This document shows, piece after piece, positions 1-11,700 of a stretch of DNA of 64,000 nucleotides. Under the pieces are notes generated by a model. That model did no database searches, was not told where the DNA came from, and saw only the letters and a program-made list of their open reading frames with translations. Numbering within the stretch: position 1 is the first letter of the stretch; each line of letters begins with the position of its first letter. The DNA comes from Bryum argenteum (taxonomy: Eukaryota > Streptophyta > Bryopsida > Bryales > Bryaceae), in contig CM073330.1 of the NCBI GenBank assembly GCA_037043015.1, positions 14,340,512 to 14,404,511 of the forward strand, in the 5' to 3' direction. Made by a program: the position numbers and the translations under genes.

Positions 1-260
1 GCAATGCTATTCAATGTACATTAACGACTATATGGGTACACTTGTACATAATAATTATTGTTTGGTAATGCTTAATTGTAATGCAATTCCAAACATACTA
101 GCATCAGTATAAAGTAACTCAGAGTATACTTGGTTACCACAATAGCCTCATGGAAGTTCTTGATGTATGCTACCATAATTAAGATTACATAACATTAACA
201 CATACATGAATATATATGATCATACGACAATGTGATGGGAGGTACTGAAATCATTCGAAC

Positions 261-1265
261 CTGAGTATCTGTCAAGTAATGGGTTGCATGAACCACATAC
301 TCATTTCGCCCTAAGCGACGTCTAGTCACGTCTTTCTTGTTAGGAGACACGCGAGTTTTCCCATGCCACCAGGCTCGCGCAGTATCTTTCACGTAATCCG
401 ACAGTCCAGGTTGTTTTGCCCGCTCCAGAAGCTTGAACTGCTCATTGGTAGAGACGGAACCAGATCTCCTTTCTACAGCATTCAAAATGTTCCTTGGATG
501 CACCTGCAAAACATGAGGCAACTTCAGAACACCTCGTCCAATTCAAAGTGACATAAAACAACAACGTCCTACATATCTCATTCCAAGACAACGTCCTACA
601 TATCTCATTCCAAGACGCCCAAACACTTCAGAGTACAGCAGCTGATAGGATGGAGGCGCACTGAGTTGCAATCACATAAACTGAATACGCATTCTTCCCT
701 AGTGGAACAACCACCAAAGTTAAAGACCTTGACTCCCTGGACCCTAGTTGATCCCATTACCCAAAGTACAGCTTGGGCGATATTCAGTTCCCATTAGAAG
801 GCCCCTAAATCCTATACTGAATCATGAGAAGAAATAGCAAGGACGCACCTGTAACACCCTCCCAAGAACTCGCGTTCCTTCAATCCCTTTGCTAACAGCG
901 GCATCGAGTAGAACACCCTTTCGCGCTAGGAACTCCTTTGAATGTGCGGTCTTAACTGACTGTAACTTGTTTCGGAAACTCCTAACGAAGGTGAATATGG
1001 ATTTCGCCTCTGAAGGCCGGGGGTAGTAATCAGGGAGATGCGGCCAAACAGAGTCATGATTTAACACCTTCTCCATGATGGAGCTCTTGTCGCATTGTGT
1101 TTGGCAAGCCTCTAACTCCTCTATGATAGCCCGGACCAGTTTGTTGCTCTTTCGGCTGGTTAGACGCTCACCGAATCCACTGCACTCCATCGAACCCTCA
1201 CCCGACCGCCTATTTCTCTCAACAGTGGTGGCAGCTTCGGCTAGCCTCGCGCGATATGCACGCAT
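261..1265 (-). CDS. 5' part of a transposon-type gene (N-terminal region of a DUF7869-like protein), cut by window edge
   Basis: Two exons are supported. Exon 1 runs from about 1265 (first good Met; a TAA lies in frame just before 1304) to 849, ending CAG|GTGCGT. Exon 2 runs 503 to 261, entered through TTTTGCAG and left through CAG|GTTCGA. Both junctions are phase 0. The product starts with a basic helix-like stretch (MRAYRARLAE), has an Arg/Lys-rich middle, and contains VSPNKKDVTRRRLGR followed by HATHYLTDTQ. I associate that layout with the region upstream of the catalytic core in plant and animal DUF7869 proteins; this is from memory of the family, not a search. The rest lies beyond position 1. 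It is not the same gene as the one at 16.1-19.0 kb, whose N-terminus differs. A host gene of unknown role is the alternative. Confidence 0.45.
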
Positions 1266-1609
1266 TCGCAGTCGTGAAGCTTCTGCTGCGGCCGCGCGTG
1301 TCACTTATGTTCTTGCAGCAGCCGCGGATCGTCCTTCTAGACCGGGCCGGATGATCCCAAGTCAAGTCCGCAAACGATTGCGCTCATTCCCCATGACCGC
1401 AAACTATGGAAGCAGTCGAAACCACGGTCAAAAACAACGATCTGTACGTTTTTCTCAATTGAAATCCTATTCACACCCATCAAACTCCGGCATCGGCGAC
1501 ACACAACTTTGCTTCGTAGCGCTTGTGTGCAGGCGCAAAACCAAAACCCTAGATCAAAGAAATCGGAGGAAGACGACGCGCGGGGCAACGGATCCAAGTT
1601 GAAAAGCAT

Positions 1610-2314
1610 ATTGTATCTTCAAAAGCCTCGCAAAAAGCCTGGCCAAAGCCAAAGATGAGAAATTAATGGAATTCCATTCCTGGCGGCATCCAACTTAATA
1701 GTGCCGTCAAAATCGCATGTGCCACTTTCGACTGCTTCTAAAGTAAGTTGGGGCATGAGTACTTTGAGTACTATAGGGACATCTTTTTAAAATTCCCACA
1801 CTTCCTGCAAGTGTGCTTTACCGCAAAAACATTGCTCGTTTTTACACCCAAAGAGTGGCTCGGCTTTCTCTATAGGATCCTCGAAAAAAAATTCAAAAAT
1901 TTTTAATTTCTTGGTGATGTACACCATGTCAAAGTTTGGGCACTTTGACCACTAGAAATAGTAAGGAGGGAACGACATTTTGGGGAGTATGAATGCAAAA
2001 TCTTAAGCCTTAGAAGATCCTCTCTCTAACCCTTTAATTTGTTTAGTACTTGGCAATTTATATTTACCCCCATTTTAGTACTATATGTCAATGTTACACA
2101 GCGTAACGTACATTTCTGATGAATAAAAAGTGCCATTTGTGTAAGGTTGTAGATGTTTTCTACAAAAAAGCTCACGTGATTTGTAATCAACATGCTACTA
2201 TTATGTCAAATCCATAACAATATTTGAAGACTACAATGTGAAAAGGACCAATAATAGCCTTTGAACATGCAAATTACAGGATTTTAAATCCTGTAACGTA
2301 CATATTGATCCACC
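1610..2314. other. intergenic, nothing recognised
   Basis: AT-rich spacer between the 5' end of the left-edge gene and the 3' end of the H3-tail/ParB/methyltransferase-like gene. I see no coding exon, no repeat array and no copy of the palindromic unit that marks the element to the right, so the left boundary of that element may fall in this stretch. No clear terminal inverted repeat was found. Confidence 0.4.
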
Positions 2315-5300
2315 CTAGTGTGCTTCCGCCCAGGACACGACATCATCTCCCAAATTCATAGGATAGGGATCGATATTGTTATCCTCCTCAGACGCTGCAG
2401 TACCCTCCTCAGCACCCTCTTCGGCGTTCTCTCCGTCAGAACTATCGGAAGTAGGTGCATCTCTGGGCAACCTCTCTTGCCCAAGAATCACGTCCTCCTC
2501 CGAATCAGACCCAAAAACATCATTTGCAGCCTTGGTGCGGGTCTCTCGACGATGATCTGAGTTGTCTTCTTCATTGTCATCGTCGCTAAGAGTTTCGGGG
2601 AGGCCCGTGGAGGCGAGTGTCTCCTCGAGGAGTGTAGGGGGATTTAGGTCGACGCAACCTAAATCCCCACCGCAGGCCAAGGATCCGCGCCGCCTGACCA
2701 ATGGAAGAGCTTCATCAATGTCGTCATCGAGGCCAATATCTATGAGCAGGTTCTTGTAAACAGGATCGATGCTCTGTATGGGCTCAATACTCAAAGCCCG
2801 CACGCCAGAAGGCCCAGTAGATGCCCGATCGCGACTACGACCACGACCACGCCCACCACGAGCACCGGATGAAGGACCGCCACCAGACGAGGGATTACTA
2901 CCACGAGCACGGCCACCAGACGACCGATTACTACCACGAGCACGGCCACCAGACGAAGAACGACCACCACGAGCAACACCAACAGACGACGGATCGCCAC
3001 CAACAGTAGACGACGGATCGCCACCACCAGCAGAGGACGGATCACCACCATCAGTAGACGAAGGATTCCCACCACCAGCAGACGATGGTTCCCCTTCAGG
3101 AGCCACAGTATGAGAGGATGCCTTACCACGACGAGCACGACCACCAGATGCCGATGCCTCGCCACGACCACGACGAGCAGTTCCGGTAACCCCAGCCTGA
3201 GGCAAGGACCCAGGCTTCGGACCATGAACCCAATCTGGATTCACATAAGCGTCCACACAGAAGTCGTTCGGATCCAGATTGAAACTACTGTCACGGACGG
3301 CTTCGTACTTCTCCAACTCATCTTTGTCCTCGTAGACAATATGAGTTTGAAGATTAAGCATCTGCGAAATGAAAACACAAAGTTAGTCCACTAAGAAGAA
3401 CAGAAGAGCAGATGGGAACTTGAATAAACAGACATTTAGGTGGCATCGACCTAAACGCCCAAATCAGTGTCAAGTCTGACATACGCCAAGTAAATCAAGT
3501 GTACTTTAGATAGAGACGAATTAAATTGACAAGTGAAACGGAATAGACGATGCGAACTTGACAAAAACAGGCATTTAGGTGGCATCGACCTAAACGCCCA
3601 AAGGAATGACAAACTTACAATTCCTGCAAGCATGGGCTTAGATCCACCCATGATCGACAGAAATCTGTTTCCTGGAACTGTAAACATTCGCAGTACGCGA
3701 ATGTATAATTCCAAGCGCAACTCGTTGTCGTTGATGCAGAAATCGAACTCCCTCTAAGTTCCTGGCTTATGATACAGGGGCAACGCCGGGGCATAGAATA
3801 CCTCCGGAATTTCATCGAATATCTCCGATACCTGGGAGGTTCTCTTGAGGAGAAACAAGAGCGGAATGCGGTGTTTGTCCACGACCTTCCCCTCCAAGAT
3901 ACCGTTGAGACGCTCGTTGTTCGCGGGTGCTTACTGAACTGCCTTCGACTTGTACATATCCTTGAAAGCGTTGAAATATACGACGGCCTGACAATGACGA
4001 TCGCTAGTCTCCGTTATAATAAGCCAGACGTCAGGATTCTTGATGGAGGGGTCATACACAGAATCCTTCCAAGCATTCAGGAAGTCCTTGAAGTACACGT
4101 TCGAAATATCATCCACCCTGCTACTATGGCCCGGGACGCATCTCAGGTCGATGATGCCCAACGCGCATCTTCCATCGTCCCAAGCATACCCATTATCCCA
4201 GCGAGCGAACTGAAACGCCTCAGCATCAAACATTCTTGTATGAAGTTCCAGGGTCGGCAGCGAAAAATCCCCTTTCACTTCCAAGAACTTCTTGAAGAAC
4301 TCCGCAACGTACTCGGAGAACTCTTCAGAACTCTTGTTCTTCGTCCTCTTCTGCCGGTAGTCGCTGAAGAACACGTCCCCGGGCACGGAAAGAAGCATCG
4401 ACATGGTTTGCCGATTTACGTTGTATTCGAACTTGAAAAGCTTCCACTTTTCAACCACAAACTTGTCAGCACTGTCGAATAATCCCAGTGATGGCTTGAT
4501 GTTGTGGAACTCTCTTGCAATGCATTTCTTCCTCTTGCGCTTCTCCAGCCAAACCTTTATTGCAACGCACTCCCAGTAATTCAGCTTCGGTTTCTTCAAG
4601 GACACCTTGGGATACGGAAGGTCCCGGTCCGGAGTCCTATTCAGAAGATGAAGCGCTAGTGTCTTGAAGTCGTGCTCCTCGAATCCAGACATCTGCCTGA
4701 AGGTATCGCGAGTCAATACGATTTCCTTGGACTTGGTCTCCCAGTCGAGATTCCGGTTGAAAGGCTCGCAAGTGTCGGGGTCTATCAACTCTCCCATCTG
4801 GACTGCAATGATAACTTCGGACCACAGCTGGTACACCTCCTCAGAAGCGGTGATGATTTCTAGTTCGTTGAGGAGGTCCGCTGGCTTCAAGAGCTTGTCC
4901 TGGGATTTCGTGTTGATGCTCATGAAGCGTTTCACCATGGCCTCTTCAAAATCATGAAATGAAAGGTCGACATCAATTCAAGAACATGACGAGATGATCA
5001 TTTAGCTCGAGTCCAGCTAAACGCACGGAATTTAGGTCGAGTCTACCTAAACGCACAGAATTTAGCTCGCATCGACCTAAACACCTGAAACTTAGGTGGC
5101 GTCAACCTAAACGCCACAAATCAAGCAGAGAAAATTATAAGAAAATGCAAGACTTACCTCATAGTTCTTTCGAGCGATAGCTTGCTCGATTGTCTCCCGA
5201 CCAGACTTGGGCTTTGCACCACACTTCGCGGGCGACCCGTATTCAATCCAAACACTTCTCGCGGCCAATATGTTTGTGGCCCACGATGGTGTGAATGTTC

Positions 5301-6822
5301 CCGCGTTGTTGGTCTTGTTCGCCATGATGGACACGTCCATGATCATCTTCGCATCTGAATGCCAGACAACATGAGCCCGCCAGGTCTTCAAGGCGGTAAT
5401 CTTATCCTCGGAGATTCTAGCCTCCTTGATAAGCTCATTCGCAGCTTCGACATGATGCTGCCCATCGATCACACGGAAGTTGCACTTTGACTCGAGAAGT
5501 GCATTCCAGTCCCAAGTCGGAGGAGCCACAGTGATGATGGGCATGATGATGATGGTCTGCCTTGAATTCAAATCGATTGAATTCGTCAGGATATTCTTGT
5601 AATGGACAACTCCAGCAGGCTCAAGCTTCCGGACGATGAAACGCGCATCAGCTTTCTCGAGGAGATCGATGTCCACATTGACAGGAGCCGAGTCCTTGCC
5701 CAAAACGTAACAAGGCTCGCACTTCTCCCAGAAGTCCTTCAGTGTCTTACTAGCAGCTTCGTAGTCGATGTCCTTCTCGGTTGTGGCATGCTTGATTGAA
5801 GGATTCATATACGTAATTGTATTGCCTGCCAAACTACTCTTGATTCTCTTCGGCTGCTTTACTGGCGATGGGTTCGAGTTGCGGCGTTTCCGCGAAGGCG
5901 TAGGAGTTACCTCGATGGAGGCCGTACCAGACCGCGCTGTTCCTGACCCGGTACCCTCCTCAAAAGCAGGCATGAGTGCCTTCCTTGCGGGTGCTTTGCC
6001 TTTCGCCTTGCATCTCTCGAAGTCGTTCAGAGCACTCCAGATATGCATGCAATACTGCTGGTAGGTCTGCACAAATTTCTTTGGAGAGCTAACATTCAGT
6101 ATGCCACCGACGATGTGGTCCAGGAGCCCCGCCTCCATCTTCCCCACCATGTAAGACTTGATGGTGTCGTGCGAGTATCGCACTTCATTCGAGGGAAAGA
6201 CGATGGTGAAGACGAATCCACGAACGTAGGTCACCTTCAGCGTGATGAACAGGTGTGACTCCTCATAGTTCACCGCGTAAATGAAAGTGTCGTTGCAGAA
6301 TGGGAGATGGGCAGGATTAGTTCCAGACTGTTGAAACAGGTGAAAAATTCCTTTCTCCTTCGGGTACTAGGACCACGACAGAATGGAATTTGGCTTAGGA
6401 GTCCACAACATGCCGTAATTCTCGACGTCCGCGACAGCAGAGGCAAGTACATCAGTGGCCTCAAAAACAAGGGGCTTCAGGTATCCTTCAATAGTGCTAA
6501 GGTCAAACGGTACCTAATTTTAAAGAAGCAACGAGATGTGCGTTTAGCAGGCATCTACCTAAAAGATGTGCGTTTAGCAGGCATCTACCTAAAAGTGGTG
6601 TGTGAAACAGGAACCTACCGAAAAAATGTGCGCTATGATGTCATCTACCTAACATCTACTGATAATGAACTAAAAAACAAACAATCAATATTTTAAAACA
6701 AACCATCAAAGTACAAGAAAAATTCATACCTGATTGTCTTGAGGTTCATCCTGACTCCCAGAACGGATGTCCCTCTCTGCGGGAGCGGGAACAATTGTAG
6801 CAGTCTGCTTCGTGCGAGCCAT
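2315..6822 (-). CDS. Element-encoded protein: H3-tail-like N-terminus, ParB-like motif, DNA-methyltransferase-like fold, RG-rich acidic tail (three in-frame stops)
   Basis: Four exons, all joined in phase 0: 6822-6730 (donor CAG|GTATGA), 6513-5158 (acceptor AATTAG, donor GAG|GTAAGT), 4941-3619 (donor ATT|GTAAGT) and 3361-2315 (acceptor TTTCGCAG). The frame spans about 1272 codons. Residues 2-8 are ARTKQTA, the histone H3 tail. Basic nuclear-signal-like clusters (RKRR, KQPKRIK) lie near residues 235-260. VIDGQHH at 379-385 is ParB/DGQHR-like. Residues 740-945 follow the beta-class N4/N6 methyltransferase order: IIDLRCVP where DPPY is expected, then a pre-motif-I helix, LSIMGGSKPM where FxGxG is expected, then VYEDKDELEKY. 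The last exon has GGGDPSS and RGG-type repeats and a D/E-rich end. In-frame stops lie at 6369-6367 (TAG), 3933-3931 (TAA) and 3756-3754 (TAG). GC content is far above the flanks. The domain calls are motif-level inference; catalysis is doubtful because both key motifs are changed. Confidence 0.6.
3362..5157 (-). repeat. Palindromic units inside introns 2 and 3 of the ParB/methyltransferase-like gene
   Basis: The span covers two introns with exon 3 between them. Intron 2 (5157-4942) carries four back-to-back copies, about 5000-5117, of a unit shaped TTTAGGT-N7-ACCTAAACGCAC. Intron 3 (3618-3362) carries two copies, near 3434-3460 and 3570-3600, each with TTTAGGT and ACCTAAAC arms around GGCATCG. 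Intron 1 (6729-6514) carries further copies at about 6535-6660. The exons contain none that I can see. Confidence 0.7.
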
Positions 6823-7760
6823 GTCTGCAATTCAGCGCAATAACTGTGTGATTAGCAAGGAGCTACAGAAAGAGCTAAGCGATATCAGGCATGAACCTAA
6901 CAGCTGTTCGTTTCTGAGGACTAAAAGACCTAAAAGATGTGCGTTTAGCAGGCAGCTACCTAATTTATGGTCGTTTAGCAGGCAGCTACCTAGCTAAAAG
7001 ATATGCGGTAAGCAGGAAAACACCTAAAAGATATGCGTTCAGAAGGCATGTACCAAAAAATCTGAGCGTTTAGGAGGAAGCTACGTATGGGCTGTGCGTT
7101 AAGGAGGCAACTACCTAAAAAATGTGCATTTAGCACGGTGCTACCTAAAAGCTGTTCGTTTAGAAAGCGTATATATAAGGTGTGCGTTTAGCAATTAGCT
7201 ACCAGAAGCTGTGCGTTTAGAAAGAAGCTACCTAAAAGCAGTGGATTAAGTACGCAACTACGTGAGAGCTGTGCGTTTAGAAGGCAGCTACCTAAATAGT
7301 GTGCATTTAGGAGGCAGCTACCTAAAAGTGTTCGTTTAGGAGGCAGTTCCCTTAAAAGTGTGCGTTTAGGAGGCAGCTACCTAAAAAGTGTGCAATTAGG
7401 AGGCAGCTACCAAAGAAGTGTGCGTTCAGAAGGCAGCTATCTAAAAGTGGGCAATTAGGACGCAGCTATCTAAAAGTGGGCAATTAGGACGCAGCTACCT
7501 AAAAAGTGGGCAATTAGGACGCAGGTACCTAAATAGTGGGCAATTAGGACGCAGGTACCTAAAAAGTGTGCGTTTAGGAGGCAGCTACCTAAAAGTGTGC
7601 GTTTAGGAGGCTGCTACCTAAAAGCTGTGCGTTTAGCTCGAGAAATGGGAGATACCAGAAATTTCCACTTAAAAGATGTGCGTTTAGCTCGTGAAATAGG
7701 AAATTTCTCATTTTGCGACCTAAATGCACACCCATCGACCTAAATGCACACCCATCGACC
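6530..7760. repeat. Left array of ~28-30 bp palindromic units
   Basis: Dozens of diverged tandem copies of a unit reading about GTGCGTTTAGGAGGCAGCTA followed by CCTAAAAG. Arms TTTAG/CTAAA face each other around the centre, so each unit could form a short hairpin. The array covers intron 1 and the region upstream of the start at 6822. Copies at 7430-7560 form a homogeneous subgroup with GGGCAATTAGGACGC, a sign of local expansion. The last units near 7720-7770 change to the form CGACCTAAATGCACACCCAT. Confidence 0.85.
6730..6822 (-). other. First exon encoding the H3-tail-like N-terminus
   Basis: A 31-codon exon opening ATG-GCT-CGC-ACG-AAG-CAG-ACT-GCT, that is Met followed by ARTKQTA, then leaving the H3 sequence for TIVPAPAERD and an acidic/Gln-rich stretch. 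It ends exactly at CAG|GTATGA and joins in phase 0 to the next exon at 6513, whose frame stays open apart from one TAG for 452 codons. This supports the ATG as the true start. After Met removal the protein would begin like mature H3. Confidence 0.6.
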
Positions 7761-7949
7761 TAAATGCACAATGTTACTTCAGCTATGGAAAATTAAGCGA
7801 GCAGAGAAGTTGAAAAATGCAACATCAAATTCAAATTGCAATGCTGTAAAGAAATTGCATACCTGAAGAAGATTGAGAGAGCACAAAGAAGCGCTGAAGC
7901 AGTCCGAATGCGCAGAGACCTAGCCACAAATCAGCGTTAAACACACAGC

Positions 7950-8740
7950 ATGACCTAATCAAACGTGAATGTAAAAACCCCAGCTCAAGCGAAAATCAGA
8001 AATTGCAAAGATGATCATACAAATGCAGGAAACCCACCACCACAATCGCGGAGAACGAGCACACCACGAGGAGGACGGCGTCAATCGAGCACGACGAGCA
8101 AAAGCAAAAAACAAGCGGAGCTGCAAAAGGGGAAATGCGGAGCTGCGGAAGCACACGGCCGCGACGAGCAGGTGCGCAAGCCGCGAGAGGAGGGCGACGC
8201 GAAAAAACAACCGATCAAGCAAGCAAAAAAAGCAGCAGCGATCGGCGCAAACAAACGGCGCGGGAGAGCTGCGATCGAGAAACGGCAAAGAGCAAGAACG
8301 GCAGGAGCGCAACGAGGAGACAGAAAGCGATCAGGAGCGCAACGACGAGCAACGGCAGAGCGAGCGAGAGTGAGCGAGATTGAGAAACGGCGAAGAGCAA
8401 GAACAGCAAGAGCGGAGACAGAAAGCGCTGAAGCAACGACGAGCGAGAGTGAGCGAGAGTGTCGGCGGGGAGCCTTGGCGGGAGATGTCGGCGACCCCGC
8501 CGGCTGCCCGCAAGCCATGACGCGTGGCGGCTGCGCGGGCTGCCCCAGGGGCTTTCGGCGGCGCTAGGGCGCTACCCGGGCTGCCCCGGCTGCCCCTCTT
8601 TGCCCGCTGCCCGTGGGTGATGGGGCAGCACTGCCCTGGCTGCCCGCTGCCCGTCCGTGATGGGGCAGCGCTGCCCAGGGTGCCCAAGCTGCCCCGTGAT
8701 GCCCGCTGCCCATACAATGTTGACATTGCGTAATTAAATT
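7950..8740. repeat. Left GC-rich low-complexity block
   Basis: Strongly purine-skewed simple sequence (GAGCAAGAACGGC, GAGCGAGAGTGAGC types) from about 8040 to 8460, then a very GC-rich stretch with repeated CTGCCC/GGGGCAGC motifs to 8712. Long open frames exist on both strands but are arginine/serine- or alanine-rich products of base bias, so I do not call a gene. The inner edge (CCGCTGCCCAT, then ATTAAATTGC) resembles the inner edge of the right GC-rich block in inverted orientation. Confidence 0.6.
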
Positions 8741-11700
8741 GCTACACGTTTTTAATTCAAACACTCTAATCCGCAATATCTATTTTTGCATGTCTTTTTT
8801 TGCACTTTCATTACTTACAAAATGTCCAAACTTATTAATTTTCTAATTCTTAGAATATTCTTTGAATCACTTTACTGACTTTTTGTGATTTATTTAACCC
8901 CAAAAAGTCCAATCAAGCGAATTATGATCGAACCTCAATTTGGAAGAGCAATAAGCAAATTAAAAAAGTTACTTTTTTATGTACTTTGTTACATATTCAA
9001 AGATTAATATGTTATAAACGCCATTCAATTTAGATAACTATAATTGATTTGATAGATTGTTCCCAATTAGCCTTCTATAACAAACAAAACAAAGTTTTAT
9101 TATTGTAAGAATATTTGACGTAAATATTATGAGATCCCATCATTTACTTGTACTTTATTACTATTTTATCATTTAATATGTGATTTTAGTGGAAGATAAT
9201 TGTTTCTAATTATAAACTACAAAAATTAAATTCATACCCGATTTGGTTATTAATCAAGTTTAGTTTGTGTTCTAAAATTTGCAAGTGCATACAATAAACT
9301 ATGAATTCAAGGTATGCAATTAAGAGAAAACAACTCTTGTTTTCGGGTTCCCAAGCCTGTGCTTTACCATTGCAAGCAATTTTGTGAAATTAAAAATAGT
9401 ATTTCAATATTTATTCTTTTCATGGTTTAATCTTAGAAGATTCTTAACAATTTTGTAATGAGAAGTTTTTTGATTCAAATGATTTTGCTTTTGGATTAGC
9501 AATAATGTTTAAACAACACTAAAAGTGAAGAACGTATGATACTTGAACAGCTATATTTCCCTCATCCACCGTTAGAATTCAACTTAATATTTTTTGATGA
9601 CCCTCAATTACTGTGTAGTCTAAGTGGTAGAAACCTAAATAAGAACAAAGATGTTTTGAACATAATGCATTAAATTGATAGGTAAGAGTCTAATTCTGAG
9701 CTATATTTTTTTTGTAAAATGTTCGGTAGTTTTTACCATTGCATGGCTTTTATTTCTGCCAAGAAATTGTTTGGATGTATTTTTGTTGAGTAAAGGACTC
9801 GTAAAAATGAATAGGATCAACATTTTCTCGTTGGTGATTATTATAATGCAATATGTATATTAGTAGCAATTTTACCTCCAAGTGTATATAAATAATTTTG
9901 TAGTTAATTTTAAATATTAATATGTTATGATCTTAGAATTTATAAGGCACCAAATTTTGATCCACACGATCTCCGATAAGTCTATTACAAGTTTGTACGA
10001 TTGAACTTCTAATAGGTTATAATGAATTTTATCTAAGACGATTTTTATGAAAATGTTCTATTTTGCTAAAAGTAGACTCAGCCGTTTAAAATTTAACTTC
10101 AAAATATCAATTTAATGATCTCTATTTGATTTGCTATATTGTTCCGAATTACTTTTCAATCACAAACACAACAAGGCTTTATAATTGTTATACTTTGTTC
10201 TATTTCACGAAAATTATTAAGGTCTCACATTAATTACTTGTATTTTATTTCGATTTATTCATATAAGAACACAATTAGCTAGAACACAATTTTCTTAGTT
10301 ATTAGTAATATATTAGTAATTACAGTTCTAATGTAGAATGTTTTCTTAATGTTTGAAATGTTTGGTATAAAATAAAATACATAAATAAAGTTTAATAAAA
10401 AAATACAAAAATAACACAATTATTACATTTTCTAATATTTTTTGAATATATAAAGAGTTTTTACATTTACATTCCTTACTTATTTATTATTGTTAGTTAT
10501 ATAAATTGCTTTCATAACATTACATTTGGACGCGATTTCGTCAATAATATTTTCCGCATTTTACTAAAAAAAAATATATATATATAATATTCATAAGATG
10601 ATATTTACATAGCCAAATAATGGTATTTTTATCATCATTTCATTAATCTATTTTTCGATTATTTTTAAACATTTTGTTTATTTTGTACTGTTTATTTTGT
10701 TTATTTTGATCAGAACTGTATACATCTAATACTAGGATGATTTTATATATTAAATCTTATAATTCATACATGCTAACTTTTGATTTAATCAAAATTTATA
10801 ATTTTTCTTATTGTTTAATTTGCTATTTTTCTTCTTTGTTTGAAATTTAAATCAAATTATATAGTTCTTAGTAAATAAGAGTAAAATAACTTATTTATAA
10901 CATAAAAGTTTGAATATTTCAATCTGACATTTCTCCGATATTCTAGTTAGTTAAAAAAATACTGGTAAATTATTTCTTCTTTTCGTGAACATGACTTCTT
11001 AAATTTGTTTTAAGTTTTATATGCGACAATGTATATCAAACAAAAAACGGTATATATCAAATAAGCAACAGTGTATATCAAATGAACAACGGTGTATAGC
11101 AAGCAAAAACGTTGTTTAAGTAATGATAAATTCACAATTTAAAATGTAGAAAAGAAAATTGTTATTCTGTATCTTCTTATATTTCAAAATTGCAATTCGC
11201 CTAGGCGTATTAGTTCAGAAAGAAACACAATCTCAAACTTGGTGAAAAAAAACTTTGTATTCCTTGATTTTACAGTTTCATATCATAGGTGTAGCAATGT
11301 TTTAACTTTCCTCAACATAGAAGAATGCAAAATATATAAGACTTATTGCAATCTTTTCGCACCAAATTGAAACTCAACACAAGTCGAGTGTCGTCTTTCA
11401 CTTGCTCCAAGGAATGTAAGCAGTTGCTTTCTACCATTGCTTTATACAATTGCTTTACAATTCCGCGTGAGACTTTGTTTGTTCAGATTTAAAACTCAAG
11501 AAACTCAAGACAAGCGCCATTCAAAACAAGGTGTATTTGCCATGTACATTGAAGTGTCGCGTTAGTAATGCATACTGATATATTGTAGAATAATGTAAGA
11601 TTGACTTTATAAGAACGTTTATTTATTTAAAAGTATAGTTTCAACAAATAATTTCAAAAGTATAATTTCAATCAAGGTATATAATTTTAAATTTTTTTAA

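Noticed and set aside
7959-8776. Overlapping long frames in the left GC-rich block
   Set aside because: Arginine/serine- or alanine-rich on all frames as a result of base composition; no domain and several mutually exclusive frames of similar length.
9675-9863. 62-codon frame in the AT core
   Set aside because: Too short, AT-driven Ile/Phe/Leu composition, no context.
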